Positions 15,484 to 26,298 of a stretch of DNA of 57,864 nucleotides are shown one piece after another. Location: the NCBI GenBank assembly GCA_035528575.1, contig DATKYK010000009.1, forward strand, positions 1-57,864. The letters are read 5' to 3'. Origin of the DNA: Dehalococcoidia bacterium. GTDB lineage: Bacteria > Chloroflexota > Dehalococcoidia > E44-bin15. Positions within the stretch are counted from its first letter, which is position 1. Every line of letters begins with the position of its first letter. The notes below the pieces were generated by a model. That model made no database searches and was not told the origin of the DNA. It saw only the letters and a list, made by a program, of their open reading frames with translations. A program made the position numbers and the translations under genes.

Positions 15484-16293
15484 TCAGGGCTTCCCACCCT
15501 CCCTTTTTACCTGTTCAACTGGCAATTCCACAGTGGCACCGCTATTTAGTTGCACCAGCACCGTCTCCTTTAAAGGATTTCCGCCCACCACCGTGGCTAC
15601 TCCTAGATGGGTGGTCACATGCTGCCCGATGGGGGGCAGCTTTTCCTTCATGATGCGGTATTGCCCACTTTCGTGGCTCAGACAGCATAGCAGCCTTCCG
15701 CAAACACCGGAGATCTTGAGCGGGTTAAGGGGAAGGTCTTGCTCTTTCGCCATTCTGATGGAGACAGGATTGAACTCGGATAGATAGGTAGTGCAGCATA
15801 ATGGGCGACCGCATTTGCCGTAGCCTCCGAGAAGCTTTGCTTCATCTCGTGGCCCTACCTGGCGAAGTTCGATACGGGTTTTATAGGTGGTGGTAAGCTC
15901 CTTCAAGAGGTCGCGAAAGTCCACCCTACCCTCGGCACTAAAGAATATGGTGAGGCGAGTGCCATCGAGGTTGTACTGTGCCGAGATGAACTTCATGGGC
16001 AGGCCCAGTCTGGAGTTTATCTCGTGGCACTTCTCCAGTGCCTCCCGCTCATTACCCTTTAGTTCACCCCATTTGCTGAGATCCTCCTCCTCTGCCTTGC
16101 GGAGTACCGGCTTAAGCGGCTCAGTAATATCGCTTGCAAGCACCTGCTTTGGTGAAATGACCACCCTGCCTAGCTCCGGTCCGCGCCCGGTCTCCAGCAC
16201 TACCCAGTCACCCACGTTTACCTCAGTGTCTGCCGGGTCGAAGTAATATATCCGCCCTGCTCGCTTGAATCGTACGCCAATCACTTCGGTCAT
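15484..16293 (-). CDS. ricT: PSP1-domain protein (RicT/YaaT-like)
   Basis: This 269-residue protein has the PSP1 domain signatures (AEGRVDFRDLLKELT, TRIELRQVGPRDEAK, GGYGKCGRPLCC, GVCGRLLCCLSHE). The two clustered cysteine motifs are those that bind an iron-sulphur cluster in Bacillus RicT, part of a complex that stimulates RNase Y mRNA processing. Only RicT-like cysteines are seen here; RicA and RicF are not in the window. It lies 11 bp after holB, the same order as in Bacillus (holB-yaaT). Its 3' end faces the HNH gene. Confidence 0.88.
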   Translation of the reverse strand: MTEVIGVRFKRAGRIYYFDPADTEVNVGDWVVLETGRGPELGRVVISPKQVLASDITEPLKPVLRKAEEEDLSKWGELKGNEREALEKCHEINSRLGLPMKFISAQYNLDGTRLTIFFSAEGRVDFRDLLKELTTTYKTRIELRQVGPRDEAKLLGGYGKCGRPLCCTTYLSEFNPVSIRMAKEQDLPLNPLKISGVCGRLLCCLSHESGQYRIMKEKLPPIGQHVTTHLGVATVVGGNPLKETVLVQLNSGATVELPVEQVKREGGKP

Positions 16294-16304
16294 AATATTA
16301 TGAG

Positions 16305-17297
16305 CTAACTCCCTTCACTTTGTGGTAGGTTAAGCATGAGTACCTCCAGCACCAGACGGGGGTTTGCGTTTTGACCCAGTTCTTCTAAAGCATGCTGTAG
16401 GCTCTCAATAAAACCTTTGATCCTATTCAGGTTGTAGTTTTCCGTCTCCCTGCAAAGCGATTCCTCTTGATCGATATTGGTAATGAGGTCGCGGCATCCC
16501 ACCTTAACCAGCAGTAGATCACGCCACAAGCCAACCCATAGGGAGAGTACCTCGCGGAGCGCTTCCCGATCTTTGCTGAACTGGCTTGCTAACTGGCCGG
16601 CGTAGGCGAAGCGCTCCGCTCGCCCCACACAGGTGAGCTGGAGCAGTGCGCTGAGGCGCTCAGCACGCTTGCCGGTGACACTATCATCACTCAGTGCACC
16701 CACTGCCCAGCCAAGGCAACCCAAGGAAAGTCTGGCAAGTACCATCGCCTGTTCCGGGGTTGCCTCCCATTGCTCGATAAGTGCCCGCTCCACTACTGTG
16801 ATGGGGAGTGGTCTTAGCTCCAGCCTCTGACAGCGGGAGCGAACCGTGGGTAAAAGCAGCCCCTCATTTACGGCGAGAAGTATTATCTGAACATTGGGCG
16901 GTGGCTCCTCCAGCGTTTTGAGCAGGCTATTTGCCCCCTCGGAGGAGAGTTGCTCTGCACCATCGATGATAAATACCCGATTCCTTCCCTCGAAGGGTTT
17001 AAGTGAGGCGGAGCGCTCCATCTCCCTGATTTGGTCAATGCTGATCTCCGCCCTGCCATTGGGGCCGATTACCTGGACATCGGCATGTCTTAGCTGGGCG
17101 ATCCTTTGGCATGATGCACAAACCCCGCAGGGCTGATCGTCCCCCTGGCAGTTTAAGGCTTGAGCCAGATTAGAGGCCAGGGTCATCTTTCCCACGTGAG
17201 GTGGACCGACGAAGAGATAGGCATGAGATAGTTTGCCACCCTTTAGACCACTGTCTAAAAGGGCGACCGCTATATCATATCCCACTACCTGCCACAT
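16305..17297 (-). CDS. holB: DNA polymerase III delta-prime subunit
   Basis: This 330-residue clamp-loader subunit has a P-loop region modified to GPPHVGKMTL, a zinc-binding cluster (CQGDDQPCGVCASC) around residues 50-65, and the SRC motif in TVRSRCQRLEL. These features fit delta-prime, which does not need to hydrolyse ATP. NSLLKTLEEPPPN is the conserved delta-prime/tau motif. It is co-transcribed with ricT. A thymidylate kinase gene, often upstream, is absent here. Confidence 0.9.
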   Translation of the reverse strand: MWQVVGYDIAVALLDSGLKGGKLSHAYLFVGPPHVGKMTLASNLAQALNCQGDDQPCGVCASCQRIAQLRHADVQVIGPNGRAEISIDQIREMERSASLKPFEGRNRVFIIDGAEQLSSEGANSLLKTLEEPPPNVQIILLAVNEGLLLPTVRSRCQRLELRPLPITVVERALIEQWEATPEQAMVLARLSLGCLGWAVGALSDDSVTGKRAERLSALLQLTCVGRAERFAYAGQLASQFSKDREALREVLSLWVGLWRDLLLVKVGCRDLITNIDQEESLCRETENYNLNRIKGFIESLQHALEELGQNANPRLVLEVLMLNLPQSEGS

Positions 17298-17468
17298 ATT
17301 TCTTTTCGTCCTTTACGTTTGCGATATTATAATTCTGATGTTTTCACTTTCACATCATGTTTTTCGAAACGTTTGAAATGTTCGAAGCAGTCTTCACTCG
17401 ATTCACTTGTCCAACCTTGAATAAAATAGAATTGGTTGCGGTAATTTGGCCCTTTTTATTTGGCGGTC

Positions 17469-18758
17469 TTAAATAATGTCGCAATTCATTAGATCCTCAT
17501 AGCTCTCACGGCGGCGGATGAGGCGCGCCCTTCCATCATTGACCATAACGATGGCTGGCCTCAGCGCGGCATTGTAATTTGAGGCCATGGGGAGGCAGTA
17601 GGCCCCGCAGCAGGGCACGGCAATGACGTCCCCGGGCGCGAGTTTGGGCAGGTCGATGTCCTTAATCAGGATGTCCCCCGATTGGCAGAGCTTGCCCGCC
17701 ACGGTGACTTTTTCGCTCTTTTCACCCACTACTTTGTTTGCCACTATTGCTTCGTATTTGGCTCCGTAGAGTGCGGGGCGGATGTTATCGGCGATGCCCC
17801 CATCCACGGAGACATATTTGCGAACTCCAGGAATCTCCTTTATCGCCCCTACGGTATAGAGGGCAACCCCCGCCGGACCGACTATAGACCTCCCTGGCTC
17901 AACGATAAGCCGTGGTGGCTCAAGGACAAGCGCCTCGCTCTTTTCAAGAAGCGTGGATGCGGTCGCCTCGGCAAGTTCGCCGATGGTGGGGGCCGGGGAG
18001 TCTTCCGTATAGGTGATTGCCAGCCCTCCCCCAATGCTTAGCTCTTTGAGCTTGAAGCTATGTTTGCGGCTCATCTCAGCGGCAAAATCCAGCACAATAC
18101 CGATTGCCTGCTTATAGGGCGCAAGCTCGAATATCTGGGAGCCGATGTGGAAGTGCATCCCGATAAGCTCGAGAGAAGACATCGCCGAGGTGAGCGCCTC
18201 CTCAACCTTGTCCAGGGGGAAGCCAAACTTGCTATCGATAATCCCGGTGGTTAAGTGGGCGTGGGTGTGAGGGTCAACGCCGGGGGAGAGGCGCAGGAGT
18301 ATCTCTTGCCGCGATCCAGCATTCTTTGCTACCTCGTTGAGCAGGGAAAGCTCATAAAGATTGTCCACCACAATGCGTCCCACTCCCCACCTTATTGCCA
18401 GCTCCAACTCCTGACGCGATTTGTTATTGCCGTTAAAGTAGACTCGCTCCATGGGGAAGCCAACCGATTCGGCGATGGCAAGTTCCCCTGCGGAGACAAC
18501 CTCGAGCCCCAGTCGCTCTTCATTGAAGAGTTGCGCCAGTGCACGGTTGATGAAGGCTTTACACGCGTATATCACCAGGCTATTGGGATAACGCTGCGAA
18601 AACCCCTCTCGATACTCGGTACACTTCCCCCTCAGCGTCGCTTCGTCAAAGACATAGAGCGGCGTGCCGAATTCACCGGCCAGTGTCCCGGCCGTGCATC
18701 CGCCAATTACGAGGTGGTTTTTTTGTACCTGAGTGGTTTGTGGAAATAGCCTAAGCAT
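17469..18758 (-). CDS. lysA: Diaminopimelate decarboxylase
   Basis: This 429-residue PLP enzyme converts meso-diaminopimelate to lysine. Visible are the PLP-lysine segment VIYACKAF, HFHIGSQI, the glycine-rich phosphate loop LSIGGGLAITY, EPGRSIVGPAG, and the active-site CQSGD and CCGAYC of the second subunit contact. Length is normal. CAGGAGGCAGAT before the ATG sets the start. It overlaps the 3' end of the upstream MBL-fold gene by eight bases, so they form one operon. The 170 bp before holB hold nothing recognisable. Confidence 0.93.
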   Translation of the reverse strand: MLRLFPQTTQVQKNHLVIGGCTAGTLAGEFGTPLYVFDEATLRGKCTEYREGFSQRYPNSLVIYACKAFINRALAQLFNEERLGLEVVSAGELAIAESVGFPMERVYFNGNNKSRQELELAIRWGVGRIVVDNLYELSLLNEVAKNAGSRQEILLRLSPGVDPHTHAHLTTGIIDSKFGFPLDKVEEALTSAMSSLELIGMHFHIGSQIFELAPYKQAIGIVLDFAAEMSRKHSFKLKELSIGGGLAITYTEDSPAPTIGELAEATASTLLEKSEALVLEPPRLIVEPGRSIVGPAGVALYTVGAIKEIPGVRKYVSVDGGIADNIRPALYGAKYEAIVANKVVGEKSEKVTVAGKLCQSGDILIKDIDLPKLAPGDVIAVPCCGAYCLPMASNYNAALRPAIVMVNDGRARLIRRRESYEDLMNCDII

Positions 18759-19581
18759 ATCTGCCTCCTGGGGAGGCTAGTTTATAGCTGACTTCCTCCC
18801 CTATTCCTTGAGAGCAAGCCTTTCCCTCCCTCTCCAGCTTTATAAGGTGGGCGTATACCTGCCCTTTGGCTAGTTCGTAGAGGAAGCCAGCTAGCTCGGG
18901 ATAGATCTCAGCTACCAATTGCTTTACTGTATTATCACCCTGGCGTAACACGGCGATTACCTGATACTCGCGCTCTTTTCGATGCTCGATCAACTCATCC
19001 AGCTTTCGCTGCGGTTCCCTTATAAGTGGACCATGTCCGGGGCAGATCAGATCAATATCATAGTCAAGGAGCTTCCTCAAAGAATCGATATACTGTGCCA
19101 TGTCCCCTTTGGGTGGATGTATCGCCGTGGTGCCAAGGCCCAGAATATGGTCGCCGGAAAATAGTATCTTATCTTTTCTTATATAGAGGCAGATGTGTCC
19201 CGGGTTGTGCCCTGGGGTATGTACCACCTCAAGATCGATGCCTTTAAGCGAGATGATGTCTCCATCAGCTACCACGTGATCCACTGTGATACCGGTTTGC
19301 TCAGTGGAGTGAAGGACAATCTTAGCCCCCGTTTTTTCACGCAGCCTGGCTGCCCCGCCTATATGGTCGAGATGGGCATGAGTGATAACGATATAGGCTA
19401 GCCTAAGTCCGGCGAAATTGTTAACATAATCTATGCGACAACTGACTGACCCCTCATCACCATATCCTGAGTCGATAAGTACACCCTCATCTGCGATCAC
19501 AAGATAGACCTGGGGCGCAAAATGACCTAGAAGGCGATCTGTCCCCGCTGGAATGGCGTGAATGCCCGTGGCAATCTGCAT
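18751..19581 (-). CDS. MBL-fold metallo-hydrolase (LACTB2-like)
   Basis: This 276-residue protein contains the two-metal motif THAHLDH with further ligands in HTPGHNPGH, FSGDHILG and CPGHGP. A C-terminal winged-helix-like segment follows (EREYQVIAVLRQGDNTVKQL and on). This layout fits the LACTB2/GloB-like hydrolase group; some members are endoribonucleases, others thioesterases. It leads the lysA operon and lies divergent from the M16 peptidase gene. The substrate cannot be read from the sequence. Confidence 0.85.
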   Translation of the reverse strand: MQIATGIHAIPAGTDRLLGHFAPQVYLVIADEGVLIDSGYGDEGSVSCRIDYVNNFAGLRLAYIVITHAHLDHIGGAARLREKTGAKIVLHSTEQTGITVDHVVADGDIISLKGIDLEVVHTPGHNPGHICLYIRKDKILFSGDHILGLGTTAIHPPKGDMAQYIDSLRKLLDYDIDLICPGHGPLIREPQRKLDELIEHRKEREYQVIAVLRQGDNTVKQLVAEIYPELAGFLYELAKGQVYAHLIKLEREGKACSQGIGEEVSYKLASPGGRYA

Positions 19582-19811
19582 TATTAGCTTTTTCAGTCCT
19601 TTGAAGATATGGTTGGAAAAGTCTTCTGCTTCTATTTTAATTGTTTACGTAAAATGTCTGCTTGGTAAAGAAACTCGAACTCTCGCTCTCAATATGCCCT
19701 AGCGATTACCCTTCGAACTGTAGCTTCATATTAGCAATTGGGCAGGTCAAAGTCAACCAACGCAGGTTGACAGCAATGGGAGAGGGGGCTAGAATTTGCT
19801 TGAGGTTCCTT

Positions 19812-21074
19812 TTGTATAAGAAGAGCGTTCTGGATAATGGGCTTCGCATCATCACTGGCGCCATGCCACATACACGCGCGGCATGTATAAATATCTTCAT
19901 TAGCGCTGGCTCGCGCTACGAAGGTGAGGAGGAGGCGGGAACCTCACACTTTATAGAGCACCTTTGCTTTAAGGGGACAGAGCGCCGCGCTACCGCCAGG
20001 GAGATTGCCGAGGCTATCGAAGGGGTGGGCGGCATACTCAATGGGGGCACCGATAGGGAGTTTACTGTTTACTGGTGCAAGGTGGCTCGCCCCCACTTTC
20101 CTCTTGCTTTGGACCTCATGGTGGATATGCTCCGCTATTCCCGGTTCGATGCTCAGGATATAGAGAGAGAGCGCGGTATCATTATCGAGGAGCTTAGTGA
20201 GAGCATGGATTCACCCCAGCATCGGGCGAGTTTACTTATCGATGAAGTAGTCTGGCCGAATCAACCCCTGGGGCGTGATATTGCCGGGAGCAAGGAGACG
20301 GTAGGTGCCTTGAGTCGAGAGATGCTTCTGGGCTACCTGAGCCGACAGTACGTGCCCAATAACACCGTGGTCAGTGTTGCTGGTGACATTGGACATGAGG
20401 AGGTCTTATCGCGCGTGAGCGAGGCATTGGGAGACTGGGCGGTGGCTACTCCACACTCCCCATATCCCACGGAGGATCACCAGCAGGAAGCTCACATGCG
20501 TATTGAGCAGAGGGATACCGAGCAGGCTCATATATGTCTGGCGGTGAGGGGACTCCCCGTGGACCACCCCGATCGGTTCAATCTGGACCTGCTGAATGTG
20601 ATATTAGGCGAGGGGATGAGCAGTCGCCTATATCAGGAGATTCGCGAGCGGCGAGGGCTGGCCTACGATATACATAGCTATGTGGACCACTTCTTGGACT
20701 CGGGGGCGCTTACCATTTATGCCGGGGTGGACCCAAAGAACGCTGCCGATACTATAGCGGTCATGATCGAGGTGCTTTCACACCTAAAAGAGGGGGTGCC
20801 TGACCTTGAGCTAACAAAGGCTAAGGAGTTAGCCAAGGGTCGCCTGCTGCTTCGAATGGAGGATAGCAGGAGTGTCGCTGGCTGGTTGGGAGGTCAGGAA
20901 CTACTAACCGGCCAGATCCGCACGGTGGATGAGGTATCCTCGATAATAGATGCCATCACCCCTCAGGATCTGAAGCAGGTGGCAACTCAACTGCTCCTTA
21001 CTGAGAAGCTTAACCTGGCCATTGTTGGTTCCGTAGCCAGTGAGGATCGCCTCCATAGCCTTCTCAGGCTTTAA
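19812..21074 (+). CDS. M16 family zinc peptidase
   Basis: This encodes about 420 residues with the inverted zinc motif HFIEH (in TSHFIEHLCFKGTERR), the R/Y-type region of the C-terminal half (ERRGLAYDIHSYVDHFLD) and two M16 half-domains. It resembles YmxG/mitochondrial processing-type peptidases. I choose TTG at 19812 (GAGG six bases upstream; yields a family-like start YKKSVLDNGLRI). The frame is open further upstream to 19662, and ATG at 19776 is the main alternative. Cytoplasmic location is likely, as no signal peptide is seen. Confidence 0.85.
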   Translation: MYKKSVLDNGLRIITGAMPHTRAACINIFISAGSRYEGEEEAGTSHFIEHLCFKGTERRATAREIAEAIEGVGGILNGGTDREFTVYWCKVARPHFPLALDLMVDMLRYSRFDAQDIERERGIIIEELSESMDSPQHRASLLIDEVVWPNQPLGRDIAGSKETVGALSREMLLGYLSRQYVPNNTVVSVAGDIGHEEVLSRVSEALGDWAVATPHSPYPTEDHQQEAHMRIEQRDTEQAHICLAVRGLPVDHPDRFNLDLLNVILGEGMSSRLYQEIRERRGLAYDIHSYVDHFLDSGALTIYAGVDPKNAADTIAVMIEVLSHLKEGVPDLELTKAKELAKGRLLLRMEDSRSVAGWLGGQELLTGQIRTVDEVSSIIDAITPQDLKQVATQLLLTEKLNLAIVGSVASEDRLHSLLRL

Positions 21075-21130
21075 GACTAAGCGAAGATATTTTAAAAGCC
21101 AGCTTGAACACCAACCTGCGCTGGTAATGA

Positions 21131-21168
21131 AAATCGTAGCTACAGCCGATATACCGCAGCTACGATTT
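21131..21168. terminator. Hairpin between convergent genes
   Basis: AAATCGTAGCT and AGCTACGATTT are a perfect 11-bp inverted repeat with a 16-base loop. It lies between the convergent M16 and groEL genes. The stem ends in A/T pairs on both sides, so it could act as a bidirectional terminator, though the T tract is short. Confidence 0.6.
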
Positions 21169-21184
21169 GTGAAACGCAGCATTT

Positions 21185-22801
<1,617 letters not shown>

Positions 22802-22804
22802 TTA

Positions 22805-23098
22805 TTAGCTGAACTTAGCGAGTATATCGCTCTCCCGCAGGATTAAAACCTCTTCATCGTTTTGCTTGATCTCACTGCCGGCATACTTGGAGTAGATCAC
22901 CTTGTCGCCCTTCTTAACCTCCATGGGAATACGCTTGCCCTCCTCATCCAACCTGCCTGGGCCCACCTCGATGACCACACCCCGCTGCGGCTTCTCCTTT
23001 GCGGTATCGGGCAAGATGATACCCCCCTTGGTTACATCCTCCTCGGCTGAAGGCTTTATCACTACCCGGTCTCCTAATGGTTGTAACTTGATTGCCAT
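22805..23098 (-). CDS. groES: Co-chaperonin GroES (Hsp10)
   Basis: This 97-residue protein has [13 protein letters not shown], the mobile loop [17 protein letters not shown] and [12 protein letters not shown], the complete GroES signature. It caps the GroEL ring. It starts at ATG 23098 after TAGGAGGTTAAGG and is the first gene of the operon. Confidence 0.97.
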   Translation of the reverse strand: MAIKLQPLGDRVVIKPSAEEDVTKGGIILPDTAKEKPQRGVVIEVGPGRLDEEGKRIPMEVKKGDKVIYSKYAGSEIKQNDEEVLILRESDILAKFS

Positions 23099-23111
23099 CC
23101 TTAACCTCCTA

Positions 23112-23138
23112 TTAGCAGTCTAATCATGAGAGTGCTAA
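23112..23138 (-). promoter_or_regulatory. CIRCE operator (HrcA-binding site)
   Basis: On the plus strand TTAGCAGTC, nine bases, then GAGTGCTAA. This matches the CIRCE inverted repeat TTAGCACTC-N9-GAGTGCTAA with one mismatch. It lies 14 bp upstream of the groES start and touches the ribosome-binding site. HrcA repression relieved by heat is expected. hrcA itself is not in the window. Confidence 0.92.
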
Positions 23139-23141
23139 AAT

Positions 23142-23170
23142 ATATTAGACTAGATTGATTAATGCTGCAA
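23142..23170 (-). promoter_or_regulatory. Probable groESL promoter
   Basis: On the minus strand TTGCAG (23170-23165), a 17-base spacer, then TAATAT (23147-23142). The predicted start site falls inside the CIRCE operator, as expected for HrcA repression. The -35 is a weak match. Confidence 0.5.
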
Positions 23171-23295
23171 GTGTGTAGATAGACCGTTATGGCAGCTGAA
23201 GAGCATTAATACATGTATATATACCATATAGAAGCCTTCATCCTCTATAATGCTAGCAATAGCTCACTGATGCTCTTCCAGCATCGAAAGGTTTG

Positions 23296-24426
23296 TCACA
23301 GGCTGAGGTTTGGATAGATATCGAGATCGCTGCCTGAGCGTTTGCCCATATCGAGATGGAAATAGCCACAGGAGGCGATCATGGCGGCGTTATCGGTGCA
23401 CAGAATGGGGTTGGGGATGAGTATGGGGATGGGAGAGCGCTGGGCCATCATTTGTCGAAGCAGGTGGTTTGCAGCGACGCCGCCACCGAGGAGGATCTGC
23501 CGGGTGTTCAGCCGCTTTGCTGCTGCCACAGTCTTGGTGACCAAAACATCGACTACCGCCTTCTGAAAGCTGGCGGCGATATCGGCTTTTTCGCCCTTTT
23601 CGAGATGAAGCTGCACTTTCGGTTGTGTTTCCGCTGATTTGGAGGTGGAACTAATAGAAGCTGAGCCTATTTCGAACTTTCCGCCTGCAGTCCATCTTTG
23701 TGATTGTGTACGCTCTGAATTCAAGGGGGCGTCCACTAGATGCGCTTTTTGGCATTCTTTTTCCACAAGGTGCAGCACCGCAGTCTTGAGCCCACTGAAG
23801 CTAAAGTCATCGCTATCTTTGAGCCAGGCACGGGGAAGGCGGTAGCGAGCGCTATTACCTTCTATGGCGAATTGCTCTATGGCGGGGCCGCCGGGGTAGC
23901 CCAGCCCCAGGATCCTGGACACCTTATCGAATGCTTCGCCGGCGGCATCATCTCTGGTTCTCCCCAGGAGTTGATAGCTGCCATGCCCCTTTACAAGGAG
24001 TAGGTCGCTGTGTCCACCGGAGACGATAAGGCAGATAGCGGGGACGTCCGGGGTGCTACCCTCAAGCCAGTTGGCATAGATATGTCCCTCCAGGTGGTTT
24101 ACGCCCAGAAGGGGTATGCCTCGAGATAGGGCGATGGCCTTGGCGATGTTCACCCCGACAATGAGGGAACCGGCAAGACCAGGCCCGTTGGTAACCGCTA
24201 TAGCATCCAGATCGCCCCAGCGGGTTTGGGCCTGAGCCATCGCCTCTTGGATAATAGGGATAACGGTTAGCAGGTGCTGGCGGGAGGCCACCTCGGGTAC
24301 GATGCCTCCATAGCGAGCATGCAGGTCCATCTGGGAGGCGATGACATTGGATAGGATATCCCTGCCATCCCTGACCACGGCTGCTGCTGTTTCATCGCAG
24401 GAAGTTTCGATGCCGAGGATATTCAT
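23296..24426 (-). CDS. tsaD: tRNA N6-threonylcarbamoyladenosine transferase TsaD
   Basis: This 376-residue ASKHA-fold enzyme makes t6A37 in ANN-decoding tRNAs with TsaB/TsaE. Signatures are [14 protein letters not shown], the metal-binding HLLTV and NHLEGHIYA, the nucleotide-binding [10 protein letters not shown] and [11 protein letters not shown], and CTDNAAMIA. Relative to the usual ~335-345 residues there is an insertion of about 40, roughly residues 225-270, rich in Ser/Thr/Gln, between [14 protein letters not shown] and DIAASFQKA. The insertion is in frame and on the surface-facing side of the fold, so the enzyme is probably active. It stands alone, with no tsaB/tsaE/rimI nearby. Confidence 0.93.
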   Translation of the reverse strand: MNILGIETSCDETAAAVVRDGRDILSNVIASQMDLHARYGGIVPEVASRQHLLTVIPIIQEAMAQAQTRWGDLDAIAVTNGPGLAGSLIVGVNIAKAIALSRGIPLLGVNHLEGHIYANWLEGSTPDVPAICLIVSGGHSDLLLVKGHGSYQLLGRTRDDAAGEAFDKVSRILGLGYPGGPAIEQFAIEGNSARYRLPRAWLKDSDDFSFSGLKTAVLHLVEKECQKAHLVDAPLNSERTQSQRWTAGGKFEIGSASISSTSKSAETQPKVQLHLEKGEKADIAASFQKAVVDVLVTKTVAAAKRLNTRQILLGGGVAANHLLRQMMAQRSPIPILIPNPILCTDNAAMIASCGYFHLDMGKRSGSDLDIYPNLSL

Positions 24427-25046
24427 TATTTTGCCCCCTTTGCCCTATAGCAATATAGCAAATGTTCTGCCCGATGTAAATCACCGTTTTTAGAACTTTG
24501 GGTTCCCTTTAGTTGAAAAAACCACAATGATAAAAATATTCTTTCGCTTTGATATACTGGAAGTGGTCTGTTGTAACTAGGAGGTGCTCTTTAGTTTGTT
24601 ATTGTAGGGCTTATCTACATCTAAATGTGTTCATAGAACCTCCCATTGGATACCCGCCAGATTGCTAGAGGGAGGAAGGCGGATCGCCGAAAGGTGAGCT
24701 AGTGGCGCTTCCCTTGGCGAAGACTTTTTGTGTGTAACTACGGCATGGGGATTAGAAGGACGAAGCATGACGTTATTAATCTTAGGTATCACCTTGGTCT
24801 GGATACACAAGTTATAGATGGAAATACATTGAATATCAAAACCGTGAGCAGAACTCCTTCGACCAAGCATGTTTTAACAGCTTTTAGATGCCCATCAGCT
24901 TGCTGTGGTAATTGGCTAAATGTGATGTTTCAATAGTATACTGGAAGGGTATGCAATTTTGACAGCTAAGGGGGGCGATGATATGATTGAAATGAGTAAT
25001 TGCCCGGGTTGGCTGAAGAGCGAAATAATGAGGGAGGGATTCCAAG
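24427..25046. other. 620-bp divergent intergenic region with a possible structured RNA
   Basis: No gene is convincing here. At 24651-24735 there are nested pairings: CGCCA with TGGCG, CTAG with CTAG, an inner GGCG-GAT-CGCC hairpin, and CTTC/GAAG followed by five T. Such a fold resembles a small RNA or leader ending in a terminator, but I do not recognise a class. A 68-codon frame at 24730-24936 has no family resemblance. Confidence 0.3.
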
Positions 25047-26297
25047 ATGGATAGCACTAGCATTCTGTACCTGGTGCTTCTTTTTATTTGCCTAGCTTTC
25101 TCCGCATTCTTCTCTAGTGCCGAGACTGCCTTTATATCATTGCCCAAGGCGAGGGTGAGGCACCTGGTGGACAGCAGGGTGAGCGGTGCGGGACGGGTGG
25201 AACGGATCACAGAGAGACCAGAGAGGCTGCTGGCGACGGTGCTGCTATGCAATAACTTTGTAAATGTGGCAGCTGCTGCCCTGGGCACGGCGATAGCGGT
25301 ATCGATATGGGAGGGAGATATAGGGGTACTTATCGCCACAATAGTGGTAACCCTGCTGCTTTTAGTGTTCGCAGAGGTAACGCCCAAAACTCTTGCCATA
25401 AGACACCCCCAGAGGCTGGCCTTGCTCTATGTCTATCCGCTGGAGGTCATCACAAAGATAGTCTATCCACTGGCGGCGGGATTAAGCTGGCTCGGCTCGA
25501 TACTTGCTGGTGGGCATGCTAGGGTGCCACAGATGCTGGTAAGCGAGGAGGAGATACGTGGCATGATATCTGTCGGGCGTGATGAGGGCACGGTGGAGGC
25601 GTCAGAGGCAGAGCTGTTGCATAAGGTGTTCGTTTTCGGTGACCGCACCGTCCGTGAGGTAATGACACCCCGGCCTGAGGTAATCTGGATAGAGGAGGGG
25701 ACAAAGCTAGCGGATTTCCTCGCCGTCTACGCTGAATTCCCACATACCCGTTTCCCGGTTTATCGGGATAGTATCGATACTGTTGTTGGGATCCTTACCA
25801 TAAAGGATGTGCTTATGGCACAGGCTATCGGTTCGCTGGATAAAAGGGGCGCCATTGATGACCTGGTGCGTCCGGTTCTCTTTGTCCCGGAGACCAAACG
25901 CATTGCACAGCTTTTCGCCGAGATGCAGTCCCAGGGTTACCCCTTGGTTGTGGTGGTTGATGAGTACGGTGTTACCAGTGGCATTGTGACGATGGAGCAA
26001 CTGGTGGGCGAGATCGTGGGTGAAATGGGGGATGAGCTGATGAAGGTGGACAAGGATTTCGAGGTTATTGATGACCGGACAGTTCAGATCGATGGCGGCA
26101 TGAGGGTAGAGGAGGCCAATGAGGAACTGGGGCTTGAATTGCCTACGGGTGATTATGACACCGTAGCAGGCTTCTTACTAAGCCTTATTGGTCATATCCC
26201 AAGGGAAGGGGAGCAGGTGAGGTACGGTGGCCTTAAGTTGGCGATCACACAGATGCGGGAGTTGAGGATCGAGAAGGTCCTGGTGACCAGGGAGTGA
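25047..26297 (+). CDS. CNNM/CorC-type membrane protein with CBS domains
   Basis: This 416-residue protein has the DUF21 membrane domain first: a starting helix (LYLVLLFICLAFSAFFSS), the AETAF motif, NNFVNVAAAALGTA and FAEVTPKTLA. Two CBS domains follow (VMTPRPEVIWIEE to GILTIKDVLMA, and FAEMQSQGYPLVVVVDEYG), then a CorC_HlyC C-terminal domain (DDRTVQIDGGMRVEE). Family members are linked to Mg2+ or Co2+ export, and the old hemolysin name is misleading. AGGGAGGG precedes the ATG. It heads a run of close genes through tilS. Confidence 0.9.
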   Translation: MDSTSILYLVLLFICLAFSAFFSSAETAFISLPKARVRHLVDSRVSGAGRVERITERPERLLATVLLCNNFVNVAAAALGTAIAVSIWEGDIGVLIATIVVTLLLLVFAEVTPKTLAIRHPQRLALLYVYPLEVITKIVYPLAAGLSWLGSILAGGHARVPQMLVSEEEIRGMISVGRDEGTVEASEAELLHKVFVFGDRTVREVMTPRPEVIWIEEGTKLADFLAVYAEFPHTRFPVYRDSIDTVVGILTIKDVLMAQAIGSLDKRGAIDDLVRPVLFVPETKRIAQLFAEMQSQGYPLVVVVDEYGVTSGIVTMEQLVGEIVGEMGDELMKVDKDFEVIDDRTVQIDGGMRVEEANEELGLELPTGDYDTVAGFLLSLIGHIPREGEQVRYGGLKLAITQMRELRIEKVLVTRE

Positions 26298-26298
26298 T

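Noticed and set aside
24730-24936. 68-codon frame in the tsaD/CNNM gap
   Set aside because: It has no ribosome-binding site, no family resemblance, and overlaps the possible RNA terminator.
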